This document shows, piece by piece, positions 21,165 through 33,891 of a stretch of DNA of 64,000 nucleotides. Below the pieces are notes generated by a model that did no database searches, was not told where the DNA came from, and saw only the letters and a list, made by a program, of their open reading frames with translations. The stretch is from Actinernus sp. WN-2022. Taxonomy: Eukaryota > Cnidaria > Anthozoa > Actiniaria > Actinernidae. Numbering within the stretch: the stretch's first letter is position 1; the number at the start of each line of letters is the position of its first letter. The position numbers and the translations under genes are program-made. The DNA lies in contig JAOWCC010000936.1 of assembly GCA_030867875.1 (NCBI GenBank), positions 9,990,095-10,054,094 of the forward strand, in the 5' to 3' direction.

Positions 21165-23454
21165 CTGCAATGCAGGGAACTGTAAAAATATCACACAATC
21201 AGGAGTCCAACAAAACTTAAATGTTTAATAAATTAATGTACCGATCAAATCGAAACATCAACATCCCCCAACTCCCGGGCATTTGAATTTTTGGAGTTTG
21301 GATTTTGAAATTTCCCGTCACGGCCCAAAAATGTTGTTCAAATGCACCACCCCATTGTTGTATTAGGCGATCAAAGGCCCCTATCCCCAGGACATAGTAT
21401 TAGTTGTGATACCGCATTTTGTTTTTAACAGGCAGTTTAAATATTCGTAGGCAATTTATGTTTTAATATCTTTAAATCAGCACAAAGCTTTTGGAGCCCC
21501 CTTGTTTTTCAGCCAGTCGCTTACAAAAGCAGCATTTTGTCATCTAAAGTGACCTCCCCGCTCCAATTCTGCCATGATTTTGATTGAGGAAACTGCACAT
21601 CACAATATAAAATCAAGACAACTTGTTCAAAATCCCCACACCCCTCCCATCTGGTGTCAAATTCCCCACCCCAAGGACAGCTACCAATGTCAAATTCCCT
21701 ACTCCCCAGGTACATGAAAATAATTATTAAAAGTCCCAAGTCAGAAACATATAGACACAAAAGATAATTATTTGCTAATGTTAAGAATTTTATGGCTTCT
21801 CAGATATTCCCCCCCCCCCTAAGGGATTGCCTTCCTCATGCTCTTCTCTCAATCACAGTTACACATTTAGGAAGCAAGTTATATTAATTGTTTGCACCAG
21901 TCTTCCCCATGACCACCCAACTAGTTTTTCTGGCTCTGGCCTTTGTGAGGCGTGGTTTGTAAGCAGCAGAGCTTGATAAAAGTTATTGGTTGATTGATTG
22001 ATTTAATCCCAAAAAAACATTGTTGTATTCCTTTTCCTTGTAAGCGGAGCTCAGCACTGATAGCAAATGCACTCTTGTATGTGTGAATGAGAATGCATAA
22101 AGTTCTTGTTTACAAATAAAAGATGGTTCTCCATCTTCTATAACAAAGTAATGCATGCATGCTTGAGGTCTTGAAAAACTGTGGATGCATATGAGCAGAA
22201 TGCAAATGCATTTAGCAGCTTTGCAAGACCCCAAAAGAGCATTATTTAATTAAGGGTTAGAGACTGATGTGCATGCATGACTTTTAAAAAATACAGGCAC
22301 ATGCTGACTGTATGATGAATGAAAAATGAATACTGCATGAGACCGTATGAAGAAATTTTGAGTTCACACAGCAGTGCATTTCAACTGAAAACAGTTGTCA
22401 ATAACCAACTCAAAAAGAAATCAAAGATTCTGGTAATTACAATGTATAATTTTTTTCTCGTAAAATTTCTCCACAAAGAAATGAAAATGTCATTTAATAG
22501 ACAATAGGAATTCTTATATCATTCATTAACTAGTAAGTAGATAACTAATTGCAAAGAATCATTTACTTTTGGCATTCAGTTGGCGAGGTTGACAGAAAGA
22601 AAACAAACATACAATGTGAAGTTGTCTTGTGAGCTCAATTGAATCAGCAGTTAATTGATTACACAAGTACATAACTCGAAAATGTTTCTGTTGGAGCCAC
22701 ATATTGAAATATCACAAAGTCTTTAGCCGGCTTAACTCAGATACAGTCTACTTTCTTTGATAGTTTCTTTCATTCTTAAATGACTAATCTGATTCCAGTT
22801 GTTTGCATGATAGGAATTGAAATCTTGAATCCAGTGTAATTTGGATAATCAATTCGCAGTAGACTATTATAATAATATTTATTGTAAATATTTGTCTTAA
22901 ATTTTTGACTCCAAAACAAATTCACCAGACTTTCAGTTACATAAATTCCACAATCCATTTTAGTTTGGGAATATCGCTTTGTTTGTCAACCTGGGACAAC
23001 CTTTCTCAAGAGGTGTATCATTATTGGTCATGTGCACATCCATCTAACACATGTGGGATGTGTTTAGAGTTTTCATCACCAACTTCAACAAAGCCATTAT
23101 TCCTGAAGCTACCTGTACATGATTATACAATTATCCCAAGTAAAGCGTGAACACATAATTAATCGCTATATTTTTTATGTAAAGTAAAATAGATCAAATA
23201 AATCATTTCATCTATTTTACCTATTGTTTTAGACGTTTGCTTTCCAACTAAGCTACACATGTTTTCAAAATATACATCAGACAACCAATTAGTTCCGACA
23301 GCCTCTGGCAGCCGAGGACAAAATGATGAGAAAATGATATAATGTTAATAAGTACATGTACTTGTAGGTACTGTTAGTTAAACTCAATATAAATCTATTG
23401 CCTAGCTTCCCTGTTGGTAAAATATTTACCTTACCAATAGGGGGTAGAGGGAGA

Positions 23455-23493
<39 letters not shown>

Positions 23494-24328
23494 TTAGATG
23501 TAGGATGATTTCTTTGTCATGTATGACTTCAAGCAATAACAACATACTTCATAGGCTAGTTAGTATAAAATGCATACTTTTAGTATTAGCTATTAACTAT
23601 TGTAACTGACTTCCACATTCATAAAGGGACTATTATTTCAAGCAATCTGCTTTCCTATAGACTCCTCATACATATATTATTACAATACTGTATGTTATGT
23701 ATACTTATTAATGTGGGTTACCTAGCAACCTTGTCATAATCTCCCAATTGTCACTTTGACCATGAAAATGTGTAATCCCGGGTCCTAACTTTGATTATTT
23801 GAGTGTTTTGGACCATGCATACCACATATTGCTGTTACAAACACTTACTGGTCTCAAAACTTTTTTCTTTTATCCATATTGTATTGGTTGTGGGTATAGT
23901 GGTATTACACCAAAGAAAGAAAGAATCCTACATCAATTGGCAGAGATTGATGTATAATTATATATATATCTGAAACCACTCACTCTCACACACACACACA
24001 CTCTGTTGGGAAGGAAGAGATATTTTCCAGCAGGGAATCTATTGCAGCAGTTGACATTGTTAAATTTTGTAAATAATTTGTATCATTATTTTGAAATCCG
24101 AGCACTGAACCTGTTTTAATAGTAGATGAAACAACTCTACTGTATCAGCATAATGTGTGATTGACTAGGGTCAAATGCATCCTATTTCAAAACAGTACTC
24201 ACAGTATATAGTTTTGTAGATTAATTATATCAATATCCACTCTATACCAGGAAATGTTACTGCAGGTGAGAAAAAAAGTGAACTTATAAGCTCAGTCTGT
24301 TGCCTATAATAAACATAATATTGCTTAC
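21165..24328 (-). other. 3.2 kb intron of the SET gene
   Basis: No exon was recognised inside. It holds a TTGA short repeat at about 21989-22003 that may be a LINE tail, a GA microsatellite at 23449-23488 and a CA run near 23989-24002. Confidence 0.6.
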
Positions 24329-24685
24329 ATGTTAGTCAGTAGGTCCACCACAAAACCATATGGTAGTGTAGTAAAGCGATGATTGTGTTCCCTGAACTGA
24401 GACCTTGTTGCATTCTCAAGCTCGCTCTTTGATTTCCTTTCATACCAGGGCTTGAATCTTACTGCCTGTATGGATGTTGGATTGTGGAACTTGAGAGGGA
24501 AGCCTGTTCTCTCAGCTGCCAGATGGTCAAATGCAGCCATTGCCTTGATGCTCTCATCAGTACTAGAGTAGTCCTGTTGCTTGGCCCCCAATACAAAGTT
24601 CTTCTTGACACCAGACCATATGGAACCCAAATGGTTGTCCCTGGCAATCTTTTGCAGCTTAAGAAGGTTCTTATCTGGACTGTAC
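24329..24685 (-). CDS. SET-domain protein, upstream coding exon
   Basis: 357 bases, open throughout, with acceptor AAG at 24686-24688 and donor GTAAGC at 24323-24328. The 119 residues run from Y-S-P-D-K-N-L-L-K-L to G-F-V-V-D-L-L-T-N and join in phase to the exon ending at 20615. This part is rich in charged residues and carries no domain I recognise; it precedes the SET fold. The exon begins with the third base of a codon, so an upstream exon ending in phase 2 is required. Exon-like sequence at 29600-29701 fits that phase. Confidence 0.7.
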
Positions 24686-25157
24686 CTTCAATAGACATAC
24701 AGCAATTTTCACAAACTTAAAAGGTATACATAACATCCATTAGGTTCCCATTACTGTATTTAATTACTGTGCATGTTAAATTAATATTGCCTTTTAAAAA
24801 TATTTTATGTTGTAGTTTAGGATTGAATTAACCTCTTCTTCAAGTGTTAAGTAAATGGTTATAAAACATTGACAGGCATTTAACCAAGCAACTAGATTCC
24901 TTTTTAACCTAGTTATCAGGATGATTGGGGAAATAGTGTCATGCACTCACTCACTCACTGACAGTCACTATAAGCTGTATAGTAGAATGGAATGCTTAGA
25001 TTGCAACTTGATAATAATAATCGATATTTGATTTAATTAATAACTAATTAATTACTAACGAGTTGTGGAACATTAATTGCTGTTGGAAGTCCTCATTGCT
25101 GGTTCCCTTCTAATGTTACTAACTGTAAAGTTACCGCTACCGTATTTGTGATTTTTA

Positions 25158-25450
25158 GTATATGCCCATATCTCTCTCATTTCTAATGGAAGGTGGCTTA
25201 AACTTTGACAGACATGGTATTTGGGTCCCCATAAATCACTTAGTGGTGATGTCATAACAATGACATCATTGCATTGGTCACTTGATTTTAAGTACATGCC
25301 CATATGGTCCTTATTTCTAATGCCAAACGGCTCAAACTTTGACAGACGTGGTATTGGGTCCCCCACTTAGTGATGATGATATAACAATGACATACGTTCA
25401 TCGGTCACACGATTTTAAGTACATGCCCATATCTCCCTCATTTCTAATGG
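25158..25450. repeat. Tandem repeat, ~130 bp unit, 2.3 copies
   Basis: ATGCCCATAT followed by ATTTCTAATG recurs at about 25161, 25297 and 25426. The first two copies continue into CAAACTTTGACAGAC-like and GGTATTGGGTCCCC-like words. Confidence 0.8.
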
Positions 25451-25825
25451 TTAAAATGCCAATGACATGAAAAAATCGATCCCATTTTTATTTCATTTTA
25501 TTAAAATATAGGCTTCCCTTAGCCATTTTGTACAATGATAAATCAATTTGGAGAGCGCTAACATAATTTTATTTCGTATCGAAGTCAGGCATAATTGCCA
25601 AAATTAGGCGACATTTTTTATGCCGTTAAAGATATGCTAATCACATGCGTGACGTCACTAGGTCCCACATTAATATTCACAAAAGTAAAAATATGGCTGA
25701 GTGCAAGGATTCTATTAGAACAATTGTGGCCATCGTCAAGGTTTCTCAAAGTATTACATATTTAAATTGAAAACTGGCCAAAAATGTACTTATTTTGTAG
25801 TATTTATGGAGACGAATATAATTGC

Positions 25826-26087
25826 GCAGACCTACAATCTTCGCCATTTAAGTACGGACCGCTCGACAAAATAAGGCTATTTAGAACACTGAACGAACTC
25901 CTCTGACAGATCGCCGGTATATTTTATGACTTCGCTTGTCCCCCTCCCCCTTCACAATGTTGGGATAGAAAGGCAACATTTCGGTCTTCTCGAAAACCAA
26001 CATTGAAATGGGGGAGGCGGATTGTGTTAAAAATAGCCGGAAATTGCTGAAGAGGTCCGACTTAAATGGCAGGGGTTGTAGACAATC
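25826..26087. repeat. Foldback element
   Basis: Arms of about 35 bp: CCATTTAAGTACGGACC on the left, GGTCCGACTTAAATGGC on the right, with flanking TTGTAG words also inverted. A second inner pair (CAACATT and complement) lies within. Probably a degenerate MITE. Confidence 0.6.
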
Positions 26088-26851
26088 TAGAATCTAGACA
26101 AAAGAGAAATTTCTGAAAGACACAAGCTATCAACAAAATGATACAGCAATGAAGCTTGCGTGGATGAATGTAAAAGTTCCCTATGTTTTTGTTTTTATTC
26201 CGTGCCCTTAAAATGGGACAGGTGAAAAGATTTAACAAAAATATTTACCGACTAGTTTTTGCATTACAGCTTCCTTAGCAAATACGTTACTGTTTTGAGT
26301 AAAATGAGCATAGTTATGACATTACTTATGATTCCATAAACCGAAATCGAATAAAGCAAATGGAATGAAATTTTCATGGGAAGTATTCCTATGCCACAGG
26401 TATGAAATATGCTAAAAACATCGCTTGAACTAGGACACTAGAGAAAAATATTATTAAACGGTCGTAAATTTGGGGTATCAAATTTCACAGCCTAAGAGTC
26501 TTCCCCATAATATTTTCAATTGTCCTCGTTGGATTTATAAACTATGGACTATCTCTGATTCACACACATAAAAATCCCCGGCATATGAGAACACTTTACC
26601 ATAATGCGAGAGGCTATTAAATAGATTATTTTCATTAGAGTTCAAAGGTCACATTCCATGTTTCCAAGGGAATTGTCAAGGTCGTGACAACATCATATTT
26701 GTCAAAATTGTAAACAAAATATTACAAAGAGAAAGAGATAGACTATCCCCTCTTGATTTGGGGTGGCCATTTCGAGACTCAGGCCTTAATGTACCTGAGT
26801 GGAAGCGATCAAAGGAAACTGTCCGATAGTAAGTGTTAATACATTAACTCT

Positions 26852-26873
26852 AACCATAGGATTTCCTATGGTT
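26852..26873. repeat. Perfect 10 bp hairpin
   Basis: AACCATAGGA, two T, TCCTATGGTT. Confidence 0.85.
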
Positions 26874-28713
26874 ACAAAGCGACGAAAACATCGATAATGA
26901 TATTGATTGGTTAATTCGGCTTGTCATTAACGGAATGTTCAGTCGATTTTCAGGGAAAATAGTGAAATTCGATAGGAACTTAGTCACAATCACTAAAGAT
27001 CATGCACGAAGGAAAAAATAAATAACGAGACCTAAAGAAAAAACTAACGAGACCTAAAACAACCATGGGGCTGATCAAAGCCAGATCCCGGCTAATCCAC
27101 AGATCGAATTGGAATTTAGGAAGAAAAACATTGGCAATAGGCCTCTTCATTAAACAACTAGTAGCGATCAAAGTAAACTGGCCGATAATCTTACCTTATA
27201 TCCAGCTACAGATATGAATTGATGTAACTTTTACAGAAACCTAATTTCTTCGAATTATAATAATCGTAGAGTTTCACTGAGATACGGTACATACTGAAAG
27301 TACACTATAAAGTCTGATAGCAATAGAGAGTAGTCGAGATCAAAGTAGCAATCTTGCAGTCTCAAAAGGATATTCAGTTCGAAGCCCAATTCTTTTCTTC
27401 ACACAAAACAACATGACACACTTTGCTAATCTATAAATACCTTGGTATTTAATTAGCGCTCAACCAGTTACTCACGTTTTTCTGATGGGCCTTTCTGCAG
27501 GATATACTCACGTGGATGGCAAAAAATATGACTTCGTTTATTTAAAGGCCCAATACGAACCTTGATGCTTTGCGCGCTTAGACGCTGGCCGCCATCGTTT
27601 GTCACAGTCGAAAATTGCACACTTTTCAACCGCTCTATGCAATCCACTTCCATCGGCCGTTGTTCTAATCTGACTTTCAGTATATTGATTTTCACATGTT
27701 GCCAAATTGCAAGGCATCATTTCTGTAGCATTTTAAAGACATTTAGGTCGTAATGTAGGTGAAATTTATGTTACGAACAATGCAATGTATGTTTATGGGG
27801 AAGGCATCATGGCGGAACCGTCGGTAGGAAGACCACGTTAACCTGGTTCTCTTCGGAAAATAAGACTTTGTTCTTCTGTATTTTACGGTCGGAACAAGAG
27901 GAAGCCACATGGGTTTTGCAGGAAAAAGAATGAGTATTTTTGCGTTGTGTAATGCCACTGTCATCAACGGTAAGCAGTCTTCAGTGATATTATCAATTGG
28001 CGAGTTATTTACCGCAAGAGATATCGATTCCACTGGCATGGCTGGAGTCAAAGAGGAAAGGAATCATTTTACTACCATGACACGTTTCAAGTCGATGCTG
28101 GAGAATTGTACTGGATTTTATAAGCCGTAGTTTTTGATGGGCCGATGGGCATGATTTGGGAGTTTTTCTGTGAATATTTATGTGAACCCACAACAAACAG
28201 TCTGAACAACTATAAAGGAAAAATGACAGAATACTGTTACGTTCATTACAGCAATTTACCAGAGACTTTTCTGAATTCACAACTAAATTAATTATTAAGT
28301 TGAAACATGGTACTGCTGTGCCAAAAAAAAAAATAGTAAATATATTGTAGGGTGGTGGAAGGATTCTTTGCTTTCTCACTTGCAAGAATATAGCCCAAAC
28401 ATTTTGAGACACACATTTACGTTTCAGTGATCTGCTGAGAAGGAGAATATTAGAAACTTCACATTATAGCAAAGTAATTTTATAAAAATGTTGATTCTAA
28501 CTATGGAGTGGCAAATTGGAACAATTTGAGTGTTTATAATGCTAAAACAAAAACCTATAAATTAGCTTCTTTATAAACAAAGCAGGACAAGTCATTCTAA
28601 GTCCCTGCATCTAATTGGGAAGAGAAACATTTAATTAAAGTTGGAACAATAGTGGTTTTAATTTAATCAAGGGTACTGTACAGGCTGTTGCTTGTTGTCA
28701 CTGATATTTACTA

Positions 28714-28953
28714 CTAATGATCCGAGCATTCTCCACACACTTTCACTACATTCAATATTTACAACTCACAACACTCACATGTTGATATTTACAGAGGGAG
28801 GAAAACCGGAGAACCCGGAGAAAATCCTTCAAAGTGTGGATCAGAATCGACAAACTCAACTCTCACATAATGGTGTATCCGGGATTCGAACCCGAGTCGC
28901 AATAGTGAGAGGCGAGCACTAATACACGCTGCACCACGCAGCTCTCCCGCGAG
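28714..28953 (-). mobile_element. tRNA-derived SINE
   Basis: Minus strand: a tRNA-like head (AGAGCTGCGTGGTGCAGCGT, A box region) and a perfect Pol III B box GGTTCGAATCC. A body with CTCCGGGTTCTCCGG follows, then an AT-rich 3' end. The body resembles a SINE core domain shared among cnidarians (possibly Nin-DC; from memory, unverified). One border coincides with the left edge of the segment shared with 60.1 kb. Confidence 0.75.
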
Positions 28954-29599
28954 CCTAATATACAGTCCTGGAGCCTGATTGATCTAACCATAATTAAGGG
29001 TTTGAAAGGTTTGTTAGTGCATTTCTAACTAGTTGTAATATTAGAGTGCAGAATGGATATGATGCTACTCAGGCTTCAAAAAAGGGTTCTGCTATATAAT
29101 TTTCAAGTTTTAGGAAAAGGGGATATTAAAATAATTGTATCCTACCCTCTTCATTTCTGGCCTTGTAGTCATAATACTTGATCCCAGCTACATTTACCTA
29201 TTTAGAGGGGGGAGGGGGGATACACAGCAAGAATGGTGTATGCGATTTGCTTTGGAATAACAGAAGTTCTAATCTGAAAATAAATCAGAACAATATTATT
29301 ACATGTACACTGTAACTAAAGTAGAATACGGCAAATTAATATTGCCTGGTTCAAAAAAATACTATTGATTTTGAGGGTGAATGTTATCTTCCCCCAGAAT
29401 TAAAAAAATATAAGTGTGTTTCGTGATCCAACATTTTGCTGGAGCCAATCAGCTATCTTAGGACCAACTCATTTGACATAATATATTGAATCCAAGCATT
29501 GTACCCAACCGAGGCCTGTCCACAGGCCTGAAGTTGGCCGCGAAGCGAAAGGAAGCCTTTGTTACATTTAATTCATTAATATCTATATTTCTGATTTAC

Positions 29600-29701
29600 C
29601 TGACACAAGGGATATATATACCTCTGGAAATCTGTTGCATATTCGGCAGTATCCCATAGGTTGTATATTTTTTTCCACTGCCATAATGTGCTGTATACGC
29701 A
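29600..29701 (-). CDS. Possible internal exon feeding the SET gene
   Basis: 102 bases between an AG (29702-29703) and a donor GTAAAT (29593-29599). With phase 2 on both sides it reads S-A-Y-T-A-H-Y-G-S-G-K-K ... I-P-C-V-R and joins in frame to Y-S-P-D-K-N of the exon at 24685. The acceptor has a weak pyrimidine tract. The duplicate at 61376-61483 is also open but in another phase and ends G-Y-C-R-I-C-K ... F-C-Q, so the true frame is uncertain. Confidence 0.35.
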
Positions 29702-29876
29702 CTAATCACAGATTCCAGTTTTGCCACCAAAATATTGTGATGCAGCACGTGCCAGGTGAGGTGTGTATTTTTATTTAGTTTGTCATGGGATAAAATAGTT
29801 ATGCAATGTTTTCTTGTGGCACAGTATGCCAGGAATATTCCACTCCAGAGGATTTTTCTTTGTAAACACACTCGCC

Positions 29877-30155
29877 TAAGGGACCGTACATTATTTAGTG
29901 GTGGAAGGGGGGCTACTAGATTTGTAGGAGGGGGTCACTATTTTGTATGCCCTCATTTAGGGAGGGTCAAATTTTTATATGCTCCTATTTTATAGGGTGG
30001 CATATTTTTTTTAATTAAGCACACTTACTATGGCTTATTTATAGGCTTATCCAGGGGGGAGGGGGACATAATTTTTTGAGACCAGAAAACTGTAGGGTCA
30101 CATTTTTTTGGGCAAGTCACAATGCAGATCTAGTAGCCCCCCCCCCCCCCCCCAA
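29877..30155. other. Insertion difference between the two duplicate copies
   Basis: Starts AGGGACCGTACATTATTTAG and contains GGGGGCTACTAGAT with its inverted copy ATCTAGTAGCCCCC, ending in a C run (30137-30153). In the duplicate near 61.6 kb a shorter, oppositely oriented end of the same sequence is present. Confidence 0.5.
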
Positions 30156-31120
30156 TTTCATGATTAGTATGTAATTAACAGGGGACTTTAATATTCTTTG
30201 TGTGTCTGTAACAAGCAAAACATATTCATAACAAAGTTGGTAATCACTGTATTTTTTGTATTTACATTCATGCATGTAGACACTCATAGAATCTGTGAAG
30301 AAATGCATGTTTAGTAAAACTAACAGCGGAAACAACAACATAGATGATATTGATAACTAATCCTTAGTCTTAATTTGTTCAGAAACCCATATAGCTGCAT
30401 ATACTGTTCTGTCATTGGGGTATCATAATTTTATCTTTCAAACACAGAGTTATGGCATTGGATTTTGATGCAGATCAACCTTCAAAATTTCCCAATCTAC
30501 ACAAAATAATATTTGAAAATGTGAAGGAGGTGATTAATGTCACCCTCTATAAAGCAGACAATTCCCATTTATCTGCATATATACCACAGTGGTGATTATT
30601 TATTGCCCATTTCTTGGCAAAGTCCATACTTCCTCTTCCCACACTTAACCACTTGAAGAAAACAATGTACACCCTTTTCCTGAAACAAATAAAAAACTAT
30701 TTCTTATCAAAAGTACAAAAAAAGGAAAGCAACCTAAGATATAGTGTTCAATTTAATTAAACTGCCACTTTGTCCAATTGTGCACCTTTTACATTGTAGG
30801 GGAAGGGGGGTGGCTATTAAAAAGTCCTGTGGGAAAGGGAAAAATGCTGAAAAGAGGAAGTGCATGCACATGAAAAACAATTCTGCATACTCTGAGTGAC
30901 TAAAATTGACAATTTGTGCAAGATAAATATCCCCCTAGCCATTTCCTATATAATGAACAGCTTGCACTCAAATAATTTGCTATAATTTTTTTTTTTTTAA
31001 AGGGGCATTCCTTTTGCCATGCAGCTATGGATATACATAATATTGCAGCAATCCCATAAACGAATTTTCTATTAGGAACAACGTCAAAATGGACAGATTG
31101 TGCTAAAACTAGTTGCTTAC

Positions 31121-31314
31121 CTTATTTTTAGCTTTGCTTCTGTCATATAAAGCTGAAAGGTTTTGATACATTTGGCCTTGTTCTCGCGTAAACTTTATAT
31201 ACATGCAAGTACCCCTTCCTCCATTCGTGGCACATTGACCTTGGTACTGCACTTGGCTTTGTTAATATGGTTCTTAGGTAGTAAAAGGAAAAAGTAAACA
31301 CTGATAGCGACCAT
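31121..31314 (-). pseudogene. First-exon-like sequence with in-frame stop
   Basis: Matches the open 63-codon exon at 62826-63014. ATG at 31314, then M-V-A-I-S-V-Y; a TAA at 31195-31197 interrupts after ...V-L-A-C-I. It ends at donor GTAAGC in phase 2. An internal ATG at 31146 would give a short start M-T-E-A-K-L-K-I that joins in phase with 29600-29701. The full-length version is broken; the short version is possible. Confidence 0.4.
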
Positions 31315-31631
31315 TACGAATCAAGAGAATGAGTAAATTAAACTATCATTTTCTCCGGCCTGATTCTCACAAATGTTTACTTCGCCTGAAACAATAGAGC
31401 CGTAAGCACTCTAACTACGTTGTTAATCTTCTACCAACACCACACGATTGATAACGAAGAGTTGATTTATACTAGTTTCCGTGTTTTGCAGACATGCAAA
31501 CAAATGACAAAGTTCTACTTCGGCACCGAGAGAATCGCACGCGAAGCGAAAACAATAGAAGCCTCGGTTTCATGAAAATCAAAACAAAAACAGAGGCGCG
31601 CAAAGCATCAAGGTCCGTACTGGGCCTTTAA

Positions 31632-33433
31632 AGGTACGCGAACGAGATCGGTAGTGTTGTTAGCAAAATGTGTTTCTAAATGCTATTTTTCACCTCCAAT
31701 AGATTGTCGTTCGACGTTTGTTTGCCTCCAGTAAAACCTTTCCCATGGGAAAAGGGAATTGTTAGTTGCAGAATAATTTATTATCAATGTTGGTAGCCGG
31801 GTTCGTGCTTTTATCAGCCTCTTATGGTTGTTTCAGGTCCCGTTAGAAATTCAGTGTAGATTAATTGATTAGGGAATTGAACAGAGCAATGAACTCAGTA
31901 CTTTGATAATGAATTTCCCTCACCTTGTACTGTGTTGATATTTAAGTTCCTTGGCATATCAAAGTGTCATTATAGATTAACTCTTTGCCTGAATGTAGTG
32001 TTAATTTGTATAACCAAGATCCACACATGCATGTGTCACTGAAGTATGGTGTCGCAACTCACACAAGATACGGGTGTTTAGAAAACTCAGGCCAGGTATA
32101 CTGTTTGTAGTTTTGGTATCTGTATGTACAGCGAAAAGCAGAATCCAATACAGCGAGCAAGCCAACAGAATTTTCGATCGCAGATTCACTCGGTGGATAT
32201 AGTTGAGCACAAATTATGGCCAACTTGATTGTACTGCAGACTAGACAGACCATGTTTGACACCAGACTTTGTCTTATACTCCAGAGGTAGCACACACTTT
32301 CCGAATTTCCTCAGGCTTCGATAAATCGTAGCAAATTATTCACATATTCACTCGGTTTTTACTGGATAGTTCAACACTGCCGAATAAATAATTATGGCCG
32401 AGTTGAATGTTCAAGTATTTTACTTCTTCGGGCCTTCAGTTTCTAAGTACTTCTTCGGGCCTCTAGGCTTCTAGAACCCAGGCCAGGGTAATGTTGAAGG
32501 TGCAAAACAGACCATATTGGACTTTGTCAGTCCTCCAGATGTACTACACACTTTCCTCAGGCTTTTCTCAATTGTACTTACGAACCTTTGAAACATCATT
32601 GCATTGGATTGTCGGAAAATAAGGCAAATAACTTACCGATCGCGATGCGAGCGGCCATTTTGGTAAAATGATGACACCAAGCCACGAGGCGGTAAATACC
32701 TGCGTGCGCATGTGCCCCAGAACGAGGTTCTTCGACATACATGCATAGTCCAAAACATTTCGATTGCCTTCCGCCTGGAGACGCACAGGTAGCCCACACA
32801 TCACCACAGGGAGCCCCATGCAAGATTAGTATGCGTTCTCCTTCGTCGAACGCAACAACTTATGAGTCGGCTAAACATCTATTAATACGGCTGTTTTTTT
32901 ACTCATCAAACATCTATTAATACGGCTGTGACTTTTTAAGCTGACTAATAACCTCTATGTATCCGATTTACAGAATACTAGTTCGCTTAGTTCGATTGTG
33001 TATCTGATGCTGTATATGGCATTGAATTATTACCCACCGAAGTCGAGGTGAATAGTTAATTTATTTTCTGAGAAATGGACAAAAACTCGCGCGAGGTGAT
33101 CGCTGCTTCGCTCGCTCAGAGGTGAATAGCAAATAGCAAAATAATAGTGAATATCTCGCCACCACAATTGGGTGTTTGCTTAAAAGAATTCATAGAATCA
33201 TAAACAAGGGGTTGAGGCGAGCCATTATTGTGCAATAAATGTTGTATCCACTGGTATGGCATTTTGTCATTAACATATGACATTAAAAACTCGTGAATAA
33301 AAACGATATCAAGCTCTTAATATGTAATAATCTCTATATATTAATTTTTCTAAGGGTACTTTAGATTGCACATGTCTTTGGAAACATTGCGTACAGAGAA
33401 AGCCATGTATAATTTATACGATACTCATTTGAC
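31632..33433. other. No gene recognised
   Basis: Open frames at 32001-32295 and 32568-32823 have no family features. Small direct repeats occur: ACTTCTTCGGGCCT twice near 32421-32462, and AAACATCTATTAATACGGCT twice near 32873-32927. Confidence 0.4.
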
Positions 33434-33437
33434 TTAA

Positions 33438-33891
33438 AGTGCATATAAGCCCTAGCCAGTTATCTTTGATATCGATTGTACATGAAGTGGATAGTCCAAT
33501 GGTAGAATATTTCTTGATTTGGGTGTTACGTCTACGAGATATAAAGGTTTAGATTTCCAATATGCTAATGATGTGATGTCATCACCGACACACTTATTAT
33601 ACAAAAGCATGCTGGTAGAGACAAATTACCTATTTTTAAATTCTAAGTTATATTTGAAGCTTATGAAAGTCATTTTACCAAAAAAAAATTCTAAATTAGA
33701 AAATAGCTTAATTCACAAGCACAAAGAAATTCAGCAAATGTCGGTGATGACATCACATCATTAGCATATTGGAAATATACACCTTTATATCTCGTAGACG
33801 CAACACCCAAATCAAGAAATATTCTACCGTTGGACTATCCACTTCATGTACAATCGATATCAAAGATAATTGGCTAGGGCTTATAAGCACT
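33438..33891. mobile_element. 454 bp foldback MITE flanked by TTAA
   Basis: Arms of about 150 bp are inverted copies: AGTGCATATAAGCCCTAGCC on the left, complement on the right. TTAA sits on both sides (33434-33437, 33892-33895). The AGTGC terminus matches the MITEs at 44.7, 47.7 and 52.4 kb. No coding capacity. Confidence 0.85.

Larger units (their letters stand above)
24686..27541. other. Non-coding stretch with local repeats
   Basis: No gene seen. It contains the tandem repeat at 25158-25450, a foldback at 25826-26087 and a hairpin at 26852-26873, listed separately. Confidence 0.45.
27546..31627. mobile_element. TTAA-flanked element of 4.1 kb with 35 bp TIRs
   Basis: The left end AGGCCCAATACGAACCTTGA and the right end (complement reads AGGCCCAGTACGGACCTTGA) stay paired through GCTTTGCGCGC with two mismatches. 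Both ends are bordered by TTAA (27542-27545, 31628-31631), the target of piggyBac-type transposons. No transposase is visible. It contains a SINE and exon-like sequence. Its right 2.9 kb is duplicated at 60146-63294. Two independent insertions in opposite orientation would be an alternative. Confidence 0.55.

Noticed and set aside
21521..22507. Short open frames in the SET intron as extra exons
   Set aside because: They lack matching splice phases and the flanking exons already join cleanly.
27468..28130. Overlapping open frames on both strands near 27.5-28.1 kb as a gene
   Set aside because: No consistent exon boundaries or family motif, and part lies in the TIR of the 4.1 kb element.
28884..28950. 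Functional tRNA gene
   Set aside because: The B box is good, but the head is imperfect and continues into a SINE body, repeated at 60.3 kb.
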